DNA of 64,000 nucleotides from Acetivibrio clariflavus DSM 19732 (GCF_000237085.1 NC_016627.1:372001-436000), one strand, 5' to 3'. Shown: positions 50,280 to 59,347, numbered from the stretch's first letter. Notes: a model not told the origin generated them from the sequence alone. Program-made: numbers and translations.

Positions 50280-51139
50280 AAATCTTATGAGAGGGGGAGG
50301 AAGGAACGTATTAATATCGAAAATGCCTAAATTTATGTAGGCTCATCCTGTGTTATAAAACAATACAGGAAGCCATAGATGCAGCGGAAGAAAGCGATAC
50401 CATCATATGAAAATCAAAATACTTAAAGGTGTTCCACAGGTATATTATGGAAATGTTAAAATTAATAAAAACAATATCAAAATGATTGGAGAGGGATCGG
50501 ATTACACTATAATATCAGGAAACAATTTGGGGGACACAGTTACCTTTTTAAATGTATAAAAGGTGACCTTTGGCAATCTTACAATACAAGGAGGAAATAA
50601 CAGAGTTTATTTCAACGGCGCTGAGAATAACATCATAAGCAATTGCGATGTTGAATGAGATATGAAATCGGGTATATCTTTTTAAGGGCTTTTGTTCGGG
50701 GAGTGAAATATACATTTGTAATATCTCAAGAAATGGGGATTCCCGAATTAAGTTTGGGGGAACTGCTCAATAAGGTAAAAATTCTATAATCAGAAATCTC
50801 ATAATAACAAAAAACACATATAGGATAAACTGTTCAAAAGAATAGTTTATATAATTGTATTTACTTTAATGACTTTATATAATATAGAGAATAATGCTGA
50901 AGATAATGGGAGTAATAACATCTGGGATAATAGGGGGAGTATCGGAAATTATTGGAGTGACTAAAGAGAAATATAAACCTAGTTGGAGAAGTCAGCTCTG
51001 TTGATTATGCAATGCTAAAAAAATGTATATTCTCGGTAAGCTGACTTTAGCGGAGGAACAATTATACAATGCCGATTTAAATAATGACGGAAGAGTAGAT
51101 TCTATCGATTATGCATTATTAAAGGCATACTTATTGTGA
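50280..51139 (+). pseudogene. Decayed beta-helix/dockerin protein gene
   Basis: Several broken reading stretches spell a right-handed beta-helix protein: TIQEAIDAAEESDTII, then NVKINKNNIKMIGEGSDYTI, LTIQGGNN, NGAENNIISNCDV and the NosD-like end IWDN...YWSD, with in-frame stops and frameshifts between. The last part, up to TGA at 51137-51139, is a dockerin half: LYNADLNNDGRVDSIDYALL, preceded by a first half broken by a stop. It was once a secreted polysaccharide-acting or binding protein, perhaps pectin-related, carried by a cellulosome. At least five disruptions make function impossible. A terminator follows at 51180. Confidence 0.75.
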
Positions 51140-51179
51140 ATTATAAAAGTTATAATCAATGTTATTGGGAACATAAATC

Positions 51180-51221
51180 AAAAGGATTTCGAGAAATTAG
51201 AATCTTGAAATCCTTTTGATT
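51180..51221 (+). terminator. Terminator behind the decayed dockerin gene
   Basis: AAAAGGATTTC (51180-51190) with GAAATCCTTTT (51207-51217), perfect 11-bp stem, then GATTTT. Confidence 0.8.
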
Positions 51222-51591
51222 TTAAATTATTAAAATTATGAAAAAATCAAATCATAAATCCGGATAAGATGTAGATTTATTTCCCCAAAGAGTTAAGACT
51301 TGGCGGCTTGAAAAGCATGATTTAAGGAATTTTTTTCTAAATGTTTATAACCCGCTAGTACAAAGGGTTGTAAAAATTTAACGCTCGACATTCTTTAAAT
51401 TATATGATAGAATGTAATTAGGGGAAAATACATATTAATTTGAAATTCCTATATACTGCGTATGACAAGTTTGCGTACTATCGAATTGGTTCCTGCCTTT
51501 TTGGGTAAAATACCGTAATAGATGCCAATGATCTTTTAGTTCGTGTAAAACTCAATTCGCCGTGAAGTTTAAATCCAAAGGGGGAGTGGTT
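51222..51591. other. Intergenic region before the PilZ-like gene
   Basis: 370 bases, AT-rich. A possible promoter around 51395-51415 (TATGATAGAATG run) and GCTCGACA at 51384 that resembles a 0A box. Neither is firm. No ORF or RNA gene seen. Confidence 0.3.
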
Positions 51592-52017
51592 ATGGGAAGT
51601 TTTCAGGAAAGGTTTACCCAAAAAAACATCAATGCTACTTTATGCACTGCATCGGTAAGTTTGGACATGATTAGGTGGAGAAGTGTTGAAGTGGATGATG
51701 TTTCAACTTCGGGACTTACTTTTTATACCGACAAAGCTTATAAAGTAGGGCAAGTATTGAAAGTCGATTTAAGAGTATACAGTAAGCTTACTGAATTTGA
51801 CATCCCTCTTGAGGCGAAAATTGTTGAAGAAAAAAAGTCTGTTGATGGGTATACCTATGTTGTCAAGTTTGAAAAAATAGAAGAGCATGTAAAGGTGCAA
51901 TTAGATGAGATTTTTAAAGCCAACATTGTTTCTGCAACCAATCCTGAAGTTACTGCCGGTGATGGAATATATTCTTTCATATTAAATCCGATGAATAGAA
52001 CCGCGAAAGTCCGTTAA
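51592..52017 (+). CDS. PilZ-like domain protein with incomplete c-di-GMP motif
   Basis: 141 aa. ATG 51592 after AAAGGGGGAGTGGTT. The fold pattern fits PilZ: the short N-terminal arm QERFTQKNINATL, then VEVDDVSTSGLTFYTD with the (D/N)xSxxG motif (DVSTSG, about 37-42), and beta strands to about residue 120. The arginine motif RxxxR is incomplete (RFTQK, one Arg replaced by Lys), so c-di-GMP binding is doubtful. It is alone in its transcript with a terminator at 52071. It may be a c-di-GMP effector for motility or pili, or a non-binding relative. Confidence 0.7.
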   Translation: MGSFQERFTQKNINATLCTASVSLDMIRWRSVEVDDVSTSGLTFYTDKAYKVGQVLKVDLRVYSKLTEFDIPLEAKIVEEKKSVDGYTYVVKFEKIEEHVKVQLDEIFKANIVSATNPEVTAGDGIYSFILNPMNRTAKVR

Positions 52018-52070
52018 TATGTTCTTCAATAAGTACAGAGAGTTAATAAAGTAATTGTCTTTATATTTAA

Positions 52071-52099
52071 AAAAGGTTCTTAAAAAAGAATCTTTTTTT
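52071..52099 (+). terminator. Terminator of the PilZ-like gene
   Basis: AAAAGGTTCTT (52071-52081) with AAGAATCTTTT (52086-52096, one G-T pair), then more T residues. Confidence 0.75.
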
Positions 52100-52278
52100 A
52101 TTCAAAAAGCTTATAAACCAAGTAGTAGCGGAATTACACATTAGTTTTCAGGTTTTAATGGAAACGCTTATATAATACTCCAACAGAACTGATGTAAAAA
52201 ATCTTATATTTGAAATGCCGAGAAATTGCAAAAGACAAATTTTTTGATTAAACTACTGTATAGGAGGAGATATATGAA

Positions 52279-53256
52279 GTGAAGATTGGCAATGTGACAC
52301 TGGAAAACAACATTTTTTTAGCACCTATGGCAGGTGTAACTGATATGCCCTTTAGAATTTTATGCAAAGAGCAGGGTTGTGGAATGGTATATACAGAAAT
52401 GGTCAGTGCAAAAGGTATCTATTATAATGATGAAAAAAGTTTTAAACTGACGCAAATAGATCCTAAAGAGGAACCCACTGCATTGCAGATATTTGGCTCG
52501 GAACCGGATATTATGGCAAAAGTGGCAGAGAGATTAAGTCAGCTCAATGCTGCCATTATAGATATTAATATGGGTTGTCCCACTCCTAAAATAACTAAAA
52601 ATGGAGAGGGCTGCGCTTTGATGAGAAATCCTGAATTGGCAGGAAAGATTGTGAGAGAGGTGGTTAAAGCATCTGGTAAACCTGTAACTGTAAAGATTCG
52701 TAAAGGTTGGGACGATAATTGCGTTAACGCAGTTGAAATTGCAAAGATAGCTGAAGAGAACGGTGCATCTGCTATAACGGTTCATGGCAGGACAAGGGAA
52801 CAGTTTTATTCGGGTAAGGCAGACTGGGAGATAATAAAAAAGGTAAAAGAAGCGGTAACTATACCGGTTATCGGTAACGGAGACATTTTCCAGGAGGATG
52901 ATGCTAAAAGGATGCTTGAAGAAACCGGTTGTGACGCTGTTATGGTAGGCCGTGGGGCACAGGGGAATCCCTGGATATTTGATAAAATTATTAAATTCCT
53001 TAAATATAACGTCAGACAATCCGATATATCATGTGATGATAAAATCAAAATGATAAAAAGACATATGCAAATGCTTATTGATGTTAAGGGAGAAATATCC
53101 GGAGTTCGTGAAATGAGAAAACATATAGCATGGTACATCAAAGGAATGAGAAATTCAAATGCACTAAAAGAAAAGGTATTTCGTGCTGTTTCACAGCAGG
53201 AAGTTTTAAGCTTATTGGATGAATATTTATATGGTATTAATGCTAATAATTGTTAA
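52279..53256 (+). CDS. dusB: tRNA-dihydrouridine synthase, DusB type
   Basis: 325 aa. GTG 52279 is used, after AGGAGGAGATATATGAA; the ATG at 52274 is followed at once by a stop. The TIM-barrel with FMN reduces uridine in the D-loop of tRNA using NADPH. Landmarks: LAPMAGVTDMPFR (about 13-25), INMGCPTPK (about 93-101) with the catalytic Cys, VKIRKGWD, ITVHGRTREQFYSG (about 160-173) and VMVGRGAQGNPW (about 217-228). The C-terminal helical recognition domain follows. It may be in an operon with pilM, but 143 bases separate them. Confidence 0.95.
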   Translation: MKIGNVTLENNIFLAPMAGVTDMPFRILCKEQGCGMVYTEMVSAKGIYYNDEKSFKLTQIDPKEEPTALQIFGSEPDIMAKVAERLSQLNAAIIDINMGCPTPKITKNGEGCALMRNPELAGKIVREVVKASGKPVTVKIRKGWDDNCVNAVEIAKIAEENGASAITVHGRTREQFYSGKADWEIIKKVKEAVTIPVIGNGDIFQEDDAKRMLEETGCDAVMVGRGAQGNPWIFDKIIKFLKYNVRQSDISCDDKIKMIKRHMQMLIDVKGEISGVREMRKHIAWYIKGMRNSNALKEKVFRAVSQQEVLSLLDEYLYGINANNC

Positions 53257-53399
53257 TATATATAATTGTTGAATTTGCAACTTTTTAACTTTAACGGTAC
53301 AAAATATTGATTTTAATATATTAGAATGATAATATAGATACTATAGAATTCTTAATATGGTGTCGTAGGTTTATAAATAATACTTAAGGAGTAGATAAA

Positions 53400-54503
53400 A
53401 TGGTAACGTTACCTTTCATTAAAAACAGCCTTATAAGTATTGATATTGGATTTAGGAATATAAAAATCGTTGAAGTAGAGGTAGGAAAAAACAACGAGAT
53501 ATTTATAAAAAATTTCGGAATAGCTTCTACACCAAAAGGTTCTATAAAGAATGGTGCTATTAAGGACGTTAAAAGCGTTACCAATGAAATTAAAAAAGTA
53601 ATGAATGAAATTAACGTCAAAACAAAGAACGCCAAAATTGTTATGTCAGGTACAAATATCATTTCCCGAATTTTTTTGATTGATCATATTCCGGGACAAG
53701 ATTTATCGGTTGCTGTTCGAAATACTATTTCTCAAAACATGCCTATTGACATGGATGCCCATCAGATAGATTACAAAGTACTTCAGGAGTTAAAGGAAAA
53801 TGGTTCTTCTAAATTGAAAGTTTTTGTAACAGCAGTTTTGAAGAGTATTATTCAAAGCTACATAGATATATTGATCGAACTCGGATTGAAGCCGATATCG
53901 GTTGATATACCTGCGAACAGTACTGCTAAGTTTTTTAATAGGGATATAATGGTAAATGAAAATGAAACCTGGTTTAAGAAAAAGAAATACAGTAAGTTGA
54001 GCCAAAACACCTTTGCAGTTATAGATTTCGGTTCTGAGACAACTATAGTAAACATACTTAGAGACAGGGTTCTCGAGTTTAACAAGGTTATATTGAGGGG
54101 AAGCAGCAATATTGATGAAGCTATAGCTGCAAAACTGTATAAAAAGTTGGATGAATCGGAACGACTCAAAAAAATACACGGTATGGAACTTCCTGAAACC
54201 AATGTTAGCGAGGAACAGGAAATAATATATCAATGTATAAAAGGTGTAATTGATGATATAGCAAAGCAGATTTACCAATGCTTTGAATTCTATGAAAAAA
54301 GGTGCTACGGTGATAAAGTCGGAAAGATCTATATCATTGGTGGAGGTTCTTTGCTTAAAGGATTGAGAGATTATCTGGAGGATGTATTTACGGTACCTGT
54401 TTATCCTGTCAGCCTTCTAAGTATTGAAGGAATTGAGATAAATCAGGGATTGGATAGTGAAAGATTAAATTATCTGATAAATTCTGTAGGAATAACTTTA
54501 TAA
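53400..54503 (+). CDS. pilM: PilM-type actin-like ATPase for type IV pilus assembly
   Basis: 367 aa. ATG 53400 with AAGGAGTAGATAAA upstream. Actin-like fold: phosphate 1 ISIDIGFRNIKIVEV (about 12-26), phosphate 2 FAVIDFGSETTIVNIL (about 203-218) and adenosine motif IYIIGGGSLLKGL (about 311-323). PilM binds PilN at the inner face of the membrane in type IV pilus machines. No other pilus genes lie in the window, so its partners must be elsewhere, or it serves another envelope role. It ends at a long terminator. Confidence 0.88.
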   Translation: MVTLPFIKNSLISIDIGFRNIKIVEVEVGKNNEIFIKNFGIASTPKGSIKNGAIKDVKSVTNEIKKVMNEINVKTKNAKIVMSGTNIISRIFLIDHIPGQDLSVAVRNTISQNMPIDMDAHQIDYKVLQELKENGSSKLKVFVTAVLKSIIQSYIDILIELGLKPISVDIPANSTAKFFNRDIMVNENETWFKKKKYSKLSQNTFAVIDFGSETTIVNILRDRVLEFNKVILRGSSNIDEAIAAKLYKKLDESERLKKIHGMELPETNVSEEQEIIYQCIKGVIDDIAKQIYQCFEFYEKRCYGDKVGKIYIIGGGSLLKGLRDYLEDVFTVPVYPVSLLSIEGIEINQGLDSERLNYLINSVGITL

Positions 54504-54510
54504 TTTAAAA

Positions 54511-54552
54511 TATATAAAAAAACGGCACATTGAGGTGTCGTTTTTTATATAT
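54511..54552 (+). terminator. Terminator of pilM
   Basis: TATATAAAAAAACGGCAC (54511-54528) with GTGTCGTTTTTTATATA (54535-54551), with one mismatch (GG/T) and loop ATTGAG; T-run in the stem end. Confidence 0.75.
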
Positions 54553-54686
54553 TGTGTGCAGGGAGAAAAAGTCAAAATAAGAAAAGTGTTTAATGCTGCC
54601 GGAAATTCGGTATATTAAATATAAATAAAATGGTGGAGACGAGAAGTTTAAATATTTTAACATATGTGAGGTAAAGGAGAATTTAT

Positions 54687-55211
54687 ATGCATGATGATTC
54701 AAGGGAACATTTGAACAATCTTGTTGGAAAACCGCCAAGTGCATCGCAGGTTGAGATGACCGAATTGGTTTTGCCCAATGATACAAACCTTTTAGGTAAC
54801 CTTCTTGGCGGAAGGTTGATGCATTGGATTGATATAGCAGGTGCAATGGCTGCTTCACGCCATTCGGGACGGATTGTTGCAACCGTTGCTTTAGATAGTC
54901 TTGATTTCAGGCATCCTGCCCGCATGGGAGAACTGGTTATACTGAAAGCAAAGCTTACATGGGTTGGAAGAACTTCCATGGAAGTGGCTGTGAATGTTTA
55001 TGCCGAGAACATAAAGTCAGGAAGAACTATATTGACAAATAAGGCTTTCATTACTTTTGTTGCTTTGGATGAAGAGGGAAAACCTGTGCCGGTGCCACCC
55101 CTTTTGCCTGAGACGGAAGAAGAATGGGCTAACTTTCGCCAGGGGGAGTTAAGGCGTCAGGAAAGATTGAAGAAAAAGCAAGCTGAAGAAAACTCTTCTG
55201 AAGAGAAATAG
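54687..55211 (+). CDS. Acyl-CoA thioesterase, hotdog fold (YciA/BACH type)
   Basis: 174 aa. GTAAAGGAGAATTT precedes ATG 54687. A single hotdog domain (about 15-135) has the family motif NLLGGRLMHWIDIAGAMAA (about 36-54) with the catalytic Asp, HSGRIVATVALDSLDF and VGRTSMEVAVNVY. It splits acyl-CoA thioesters in the cytoplasm. Residues 135-174 are a charged tail (RQEERL-rich, KKKQAEENSSEE), an odd addition. No operon partner is evident. Confidence 0.92.
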   Translation: MHDDSREHLNNLVGKPPSASQVEMTELVLPNDTNLLGNLLGGRLMHWIDIAGAMAASRHSGRIVATVALDSLDFRHPARMGELVILKAKLTWVGRTSMEVAVNVYAENIKSGRTILTNKAFITFVALDEEGKPVPVPPLLPETEEEWANFRQGELRRQERLKKKQAEENSSEEK

Positions 55212-55261
55212 CATTTAAAGCATATTGAACTTGAATTTTGCACTTTTTAAAGAAGTGAAAA

Positions 55262-55290
55262 AGGAAAAAAGGGGCATTAATGCCCCTATT
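55262..55290 (-). terminator. Terminator of the NlpC/P60 gene
   Basis: AGGGGCATTAATGCCCCT (55270-55287), a perfect palindrome with an A-run upstream that becomes T6 on the minus strand. It lies between convergent genes. Confidence 0.85.
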
Positions 55291-55307
55291 CTAATTTAGT
55301 GAATAAA

Positions 55308-55970
55308 TTATATTACTCTTTTTGCTCCAATATATCTTTGTGCATAATATGTTGAATTCAAGTTTGAAATAGTAACTTTGCCGGCACCGGAACTTGCATG
55401 GATAAACTGGTTGTTTCCGATATAAATCCCAACATGGGAAGGGCCGGATTTATATGTGGTAAAAAATACAAGGTCACCTTTCTTTAACTGCGATTTTGAT
55501 ACCCAATATCCCGAATTATATTGAGTACTGGATGTTCGCGGTATTGTTATGTTGTTCTTCAACATGACATAATGGGTAAATCCCGAACAGTCAAATCCCG
55601 ACGGTGATGTTCCGCCCCATACATAAGGCACTTCCATATAACTTTTTGCTTTCTGCACTATGAGGTCTTCTTTTATGAGTCTTGAAGTCACAGGACCTAC
55701 TATTCCGTCAACTGCTACGTTTTTGTCTTTCTGATAGTTTTTAACTGCCTGATAGGTCAAATTACCGAAATATCCTGTGGGGTTAACGTTCAAGTATCCA
55801 AGTGCCCTCAAATCATCCTGAAGGTTGTATACTTCACTTGTTCTCATTCCCTGCTTTAATAATATACGCTCTGTGTGGTAGTCTGCATATGTTGTATTCA
55901 CAAATGCCAAAGCAGATATAAATACCGATATAAATACAGTTACCATAAAAACTGCTATTTTCTTTTTCAT
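55308..55970 (-). CDS. Secreted NlpC/P60 endopeptidase with peptidoglycan-binding domain
   Basis: 220 aa. ATG 55970 is 7 bases after GAGAGGAG, at the end of a c-di-AMP riboswitch. Signal peptide 1-30, PG_binding_1 domain about 38-92 (GMRTSEVYNLQDDLRALGYL; GIVGPVTSRLI), NlpC/P60 catalytic domain about 100-220 with the Cys in FDCSGFTHYV (about 125), the His in GPSHVGIYIG (about 177) and HASSGAGKV. It cuts peptide cross-links in peptidoglycan, for wall growth or turnover. Monocistronic. Confidence 0.95.
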   Translation of the reverse strand: MKKKIAVFMVTVFISVFISALAFVNTTYADYHTERILLKQGMRTSEVYNLQDDLRALGYLNVNPTGYFGNLTYQAVKNYQKDKNVAVDGIVGPVTSRLIKEDLIVQKAKSYMEVPYVWGGTSPSGFDCSGFTHYVMLKNNITIPRTSSTQYNSGYWVSKSQLKKGDLVFFTTYKSGPSHVGIYIGNNQFIHASSGAGKVTISNLNSTYYAQRYIGAKRVI

Positions 55971-55976
55971 TATAAT

Positions 55977-56080
55977 TCTCCTCTCTAAGCCGACGAGGTT
56001 AGTTGACGGGTTAGGAGAGAGCGGATTTCCCCCACGTTTTTGGAATAACAATCGGATTGCTTAAAAAATAACCTGATGCA
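55977..56080 (-). promoter_or_regulatory. c-di-AMP riboswitch (ydaO/yuaA type)
   Basis: On the minus strand the leader reads GTGGGGGAAATCCGCTCTC, then CTAACCCGTCAACTAACCTC and GTCGGCTTAGAGAGGAG. This matches the conserved 3' half of the ydaO/yuaA motif (GGGGAA...CCGTCAGCTAACCTCG). The gene is an NlpC/P60 wall hydrolase, the commonest target. The riboswitch normally turns the gene off when c-di-AMP binds. The 5' boundary of about 56080 is estimated; the fold may extend further. Confidence 0.9.
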
Positions 56081-56540
56081 TATAGCCGTTAAAAAAGATA
56101 ATGACGAAAATTTTCCGGTTATTTTTAGTAATATCCTGTTTTATCCCAAAAAAACAGTTTAACCCCCTAAATTAATCCCCCGTTCCTTTTTTATAAGGAT
56201 TAGGCTTTCTGGTATATTTATTTACTTTGCAGTAATAGCATTGATGATATTGCTTTTATGGCCGACCTCATTTAGATTCAAATGGCAAACAAAAAAGCTG
56301 TCTAGATTTCTAAATCAGCCCTTTGCATGCAAAGTGTATAAAGAATACGTTTGTACATTATAGTTAACTAAACATTATAAATCAACCTGTAATATATTCC
56401 ATGGATTTTTTAACAAGTTGGAAAGGGATATGAAAATGTTAACGAATATAAAACAAATTTGGGAGTAATTAAAATTATGGAGCATAAGTGAATTTATTAA
56501 TAAATATTAATAAAAAGGACAATTTTTTTGAGGTTGGAAA
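56081..56540. other. Divergent intergenic region before spoVB
   Basis: 460 bases. On the minus strand it carries the promoter and 5' part of the riboswitch transcript. On the plus strand a spoVB promoter must lie here but I see no clear sigma-E consensus. No ORF is convincing. Confidence 0.4.
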
Positions 56541-58079
56541 ATGGGGAAAAAATCATTTGTCGGAAGCGCAATAATATTAATGATTGCAGGATTTATAGTA
56601 AAAATATTGGGTTTTGTATATAGAATATATCTTTCAAATCTTATTGGTGCAGAGGGAATGGGACTCTTTCAACTGATTTCACCGATATATTCCCTGATTA
56701 TTCTAACTTTAACTTCAGGCATATCCATAGCCGTTTCGAAGATGGTTGCTGAAGAATTGGCCCAAAATCATTTGATAAATTTAAGACGTATTACAGCTTG
56801 TGCACTTTTTATAATAATGGTGTCAGGAATTGTTGTTTCGGTATTTATGTTTATATTTATCGATCCTATTGTAAACGTTATATTAAAAGACTCGAGAACC
56901 TATTATTCAATGCTATTGCTAATACCATGCATACCGGTTGTTGCAGCAGCTTCTGCACTTAAGGGCTATTTTTACGGGATTCAGAATGTGGTACCTACAG
57001 CCTTTTCTCAAATAGTGGAGCAATTGGTGAGAATAACTCTTGTCATAACCATGGCAAATTACTTTTTAAATATTGGCCTGGAATATGCGTGTACATTGGC
57101 AACATTGGGTATGGCGATTGGTGAGATATCAAATTTGGGGGTACTTGCTATAGTATATAAGCTAAAGAAAAATAAAGAGCACAGTACATCTAAAAAGGGA
57201 TTTATGAGGAAAAGATATATTGTGAAAGACTTGGTTAAGATGTCTATTCCTATCTCCTTCAACAGGTTGATAACGTCAATAATGGCTGCAGTGGAAATGA
57301 TTTTGATACCGAGAATGCTCCTGGCAGGAGGACTGAATTACCAGAGTAGTATGGAAGAGTTTGGAAAACTTATGGGAATGGCTATGCCTTTGGTATATTT
57401 TCCTTCACTGGTAACTTCATCTCTTGCGACTACTCTTGTACCTGCAATATCGGAAGCTATGTCTCGTAAAAGTTATAAGACAGTAAATCACAGAATGTCC
57501 ATGTCCATTCAACTGAGTGTAATTCTTGGATTTATTTTTACGGCGATATTTATGATTTTCCCGAATGAAATAGGGGATATGCTTTATAGAAGAGATCACA
57601 TAGGAGAGATATTGTATTTTCTGTCATTCACCAGTGTTTTTGTGTATTTGCAGCAAACACTGCTCGGAATTATGAACGGTCTTGGGAAACAGGGAGTTTC
57701 ACTTAGAAACTCTGTGGTAGGGTACATAATTCGAATTGCATTTGTTATTTATCTAATTCCGGTGTACGAAATCAAAGGTTATATTATAGGCATGATTGTG
57801 AGCTCTGCCATTGTTTGTTCATTAAATATAGGTACAGTGGTGAAAACTACAGGTATGGTGCTGGATATCAGAAATTGGCTGATGAAACCGGCAATTATAG
57901 GTGCAGTAATGCTTGCTATAGGAAGATATGTATTTTACTTCTTTACGATTTTTAAACTTAATTCAGTACTTACAACTCTATTGGCTGTATTCGGCAATGT
58001 CTTTATAGCTTTTATATTGCTTTTTGTATTTGGTGTACTTGATAAAAGAGAAATAATGAAACTTATTGGCATTAAGTAA
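56541..58079 (+). CDS. spoVB: Stage V sporulation protein B, MOP-family flippase
   Basis: 512 aa with 14 predicted TM helices. GAGGTTGGAAA lies before ATG 56541. The N-terminus MGKKSFVGSAIILMIAGFI with GFVYRIYLSNLIGAEGMGLF is the signature of SpoVB/YkvU/MurJ-like lipid flippases in Firmicutes. SpoVB is made in the mother cell and is needed for the spore cortex, probably flipping lipid-linked precursors. A second, unlike flippase (60670-62307) lies near. No operon partner is close. Confidence 0.9.
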   Translation: MGKKSFVGSAIILMIAGFIVKILGFVYRIYLSNLIGAEGMGLFQLISPIYSLIILTLTSGISIAVSKMVAEELAQNHLINLRRITACALFIIMVSGIVVSVFMFIFIDPIVNVILKDSRTYYSMLLLIPCIPVVAAASALKGYFYGIQNVVPTAFSQIVEQLVRITLVITMANYFLNIGLEYACTLATLGMAIGEISNLGVLAIVYKLKKNKEHSTSKKGFMRKRYIVKDLVKMSIPISFNRLITSIMAAVEMILIPRMLLAGGLNYQSSMEEFGKLMGMAMPLVYFPSLVTSSLATTLVPAISEAMSRKSYKTVNHRMSMSIQLSVILGFIFTAIFMIFPNEIGDMLYRRDHIGEILYFLSFTSVFVYLQQTLLGIMNGLGKQGVSLRNSVVGYIIRIAFVIYLIPVYEIKGYIIGMIVSSAIVCSLNIGTVVKTTGMVLDIRNWLMKPAIIGAVMLAIGRYVFYFFTIFKLNSVLTTLLAVFGNVFIAFILLFVFGVLDKREIMKLIGIK

Positions 58080-58304
58080 TGGCCAGTTTGTTCAATTTTT
58101 TAAATAAAAAATACATTAACGGTGTTGCGAAGGATAAATTATATAAAATTTACTATCAAAACTAAAATTGTGCTAACAAACCGGGAAATTATCTACGCAC
58201 GTTTATGTATAAAAATTCATAAGATGGGATATATCTATAAATGCCATAGAAATCCTTAGAAAAATGAAAATAACAATAGATAAACCAAAGTAACCGATAT
58301 TGAT

Positions 58305-58321
58305 GGTCAAAGAAGGTCAAA
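58305..58321 (+). promoter_or_regulatory. CtsR operator 1 of hsp20
   Basis: GGTCAAA-GAA-GGTCAAA, an exact heptad repeat. It lies 9 bases upstream of the -35 box of the hsp20 promoter. Confidence 0.88.
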
Positions 58322-58329
58322 ATCAAATT

Positions 58330-58359
58330 TTGATATTTATTTGTGGAATGTGGTATAAA
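58330..58359 (+). promoter_or_regulatory. Sigma-A promoter of hsp20
   Basis: TTGATA (58330-58335), 18-base spacer, TATAAA (58354-58359). It lies between two CtsR operators. Confidence 0.75.
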
Positions 58360-58369
58360 TAAATTGCAA

Positions 58370-58386
58370 GGTCAAAGAAAGTCAAA
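58370..58386 (+). promoter_or_regulatory. CtsR operator 2 of hsp20
   Basis: GGTCAAA-GAA-AGTCAAA just downstream of the -10 box, where bound repressor would block the start of transcription. Confidence 0.85.
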
Positions 58387-58418
58387 GTTAAAATAAATGT
58401 TTAATGGAGGTGTTATAT

Positions 58419-58874
58419 ATGTTTGGACTTACACCATATAATAGAAGGAACAGTGGGATTTCATCAAGAGGAGATGTTTGGGATGTTGGCAGGAGCTTTT
58501 TTGAAGATTTTTTCAATGATCCTTTCTTTAGGGAAGGTTTTATTCCCGCAACCGGCATTAAAGCCGATATACGTGAAAACGACAAGGAATATGTTTTAGA
58601 TATCGAAATACCCGGTGTTAAAAAAGAAGATATTAAACTGGAATTGAGAGATGATGTACTTACAGTTTCTGTTGACCGCAATGAGGAAATAAATGAGGAA
58701 GGCAGTAACTATATAAGAAGAGAACGCAGGTATGGTTCGTTAAGCAGAAGTTTCTATGTTGAGAACATCAGACCTGAGGATGTAAAAGCTAAGTATACCA
58801 ACGGTGTTTTAACAGTTACTCTTCCTAAAGATAAGACTGCTAAAAGAAATACCCATAGGATAGACATACAATAA
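58419..58874 (+). CDS. Small heat-shock protein Hsp20 (Hsp18 family)
   Basis: 151 aa, usual size. ATG 58419 after TGGAGGTGTTATAT. The alpha-crystallin domain covers about 44-138 (IPGVKKEDIKLELRDDVLTV; YTNGVLTVTLPK). The N-terminal arm is short, with FFEDFFNDPFF typical of clostridial Hsp18. It binds unfolding proteins so that ClpB/DnaK can recover them. It has two CtsR operators and a long terminator, so it is a single-gene heat-shock unit under the same repressor as the clpB operon. Confidence 0.95.
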   Translation: MFGLTPYNRRNSGISSRGDVWDVGRSFFEDFFNDPFFREGFIPATGIKADIRENDKEYVLDIEIPGVKKEDIKLELRDDVLTVSVDRNEEINEEGSNYIRRERRYGSLSRSFYVENIRPEDVKAKYTNGVLTVTLPKDKTAKRNTHRIDIQ

Positions 58875-58914
58875 AAGATTCTGCTTACTGATTCAATCAA
58901 ATAAAAAACACATT

Positions 58915-58964
58915 TTCGAAGTTTAAATGGTGCTAAAATTCCATTTAAACTTCGAATTTTTATT
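58915..58964 (+). terminator. Terminator of hsp20
   Basis: Perfect 16-bp stem TTCGAAGTTTAAATGG (58915-58930) with CCATTTAAACTTCGAA (58941-58956), then TTTTTATTT. Confidence 0.9.
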
Positions 58965-59170
58965 TCCGGGTACAATTTTTTGTATGTTTATTATAGATAA
59001 ATAAAAAAATTATTGTAATATTTTCAAAACTTTCGAATATATATAATGTGCATTAATTTTTTGTGTAATGTTAAATTCTTATTACAACTATTGAGAATAA
59101 TGGAAAATTATAGTATAATTATTCTGAAGGCTATTATTTGGGGGAGTATAGTTTGAGAGGAGGGTTATGG

Positions 59171-59347
59171 ATGGATAATTTCACACAGAAGTTAAAAAGG
59201 GAGATAGTTGAGAAAAACTCACTACTTAATTCCTTCGACCAAAACTATGACTCGAACAGAGAAACTGCTGAAAGCATCAAGCTTCAGTTGGATAGCCTTC
59301 TTTATCAGTATTTTAAAACTTTAAGATACGCTGATGAGGAAGACTGA
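59171..59347 (+). CDS. Small Spo0E-like protein
   Basis: 58 aa. ATG 59171 is 7 bases after AGGAGGG. It is helical and charged: LKREIVEKNSLL, a turn, and SIKLQLDSLLYQYFKTL. This resembles the Spo0E family, a two-helix phosphatase of Spo0A~P that has the signature SxxLD (here SIKLQLD). The match is partial since the usual SQELD has one extra residue. A sporulation role is plausible, given spoIIE and spoVB nearby, but unproven. The transcript ends at 59432-59474. Confidence 0.5.
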   Translation: MDNFTQKLKREIVEKNSLLNSFDQNYDSNRETAESIKLQLDSLLYQYFKTLRYADEED

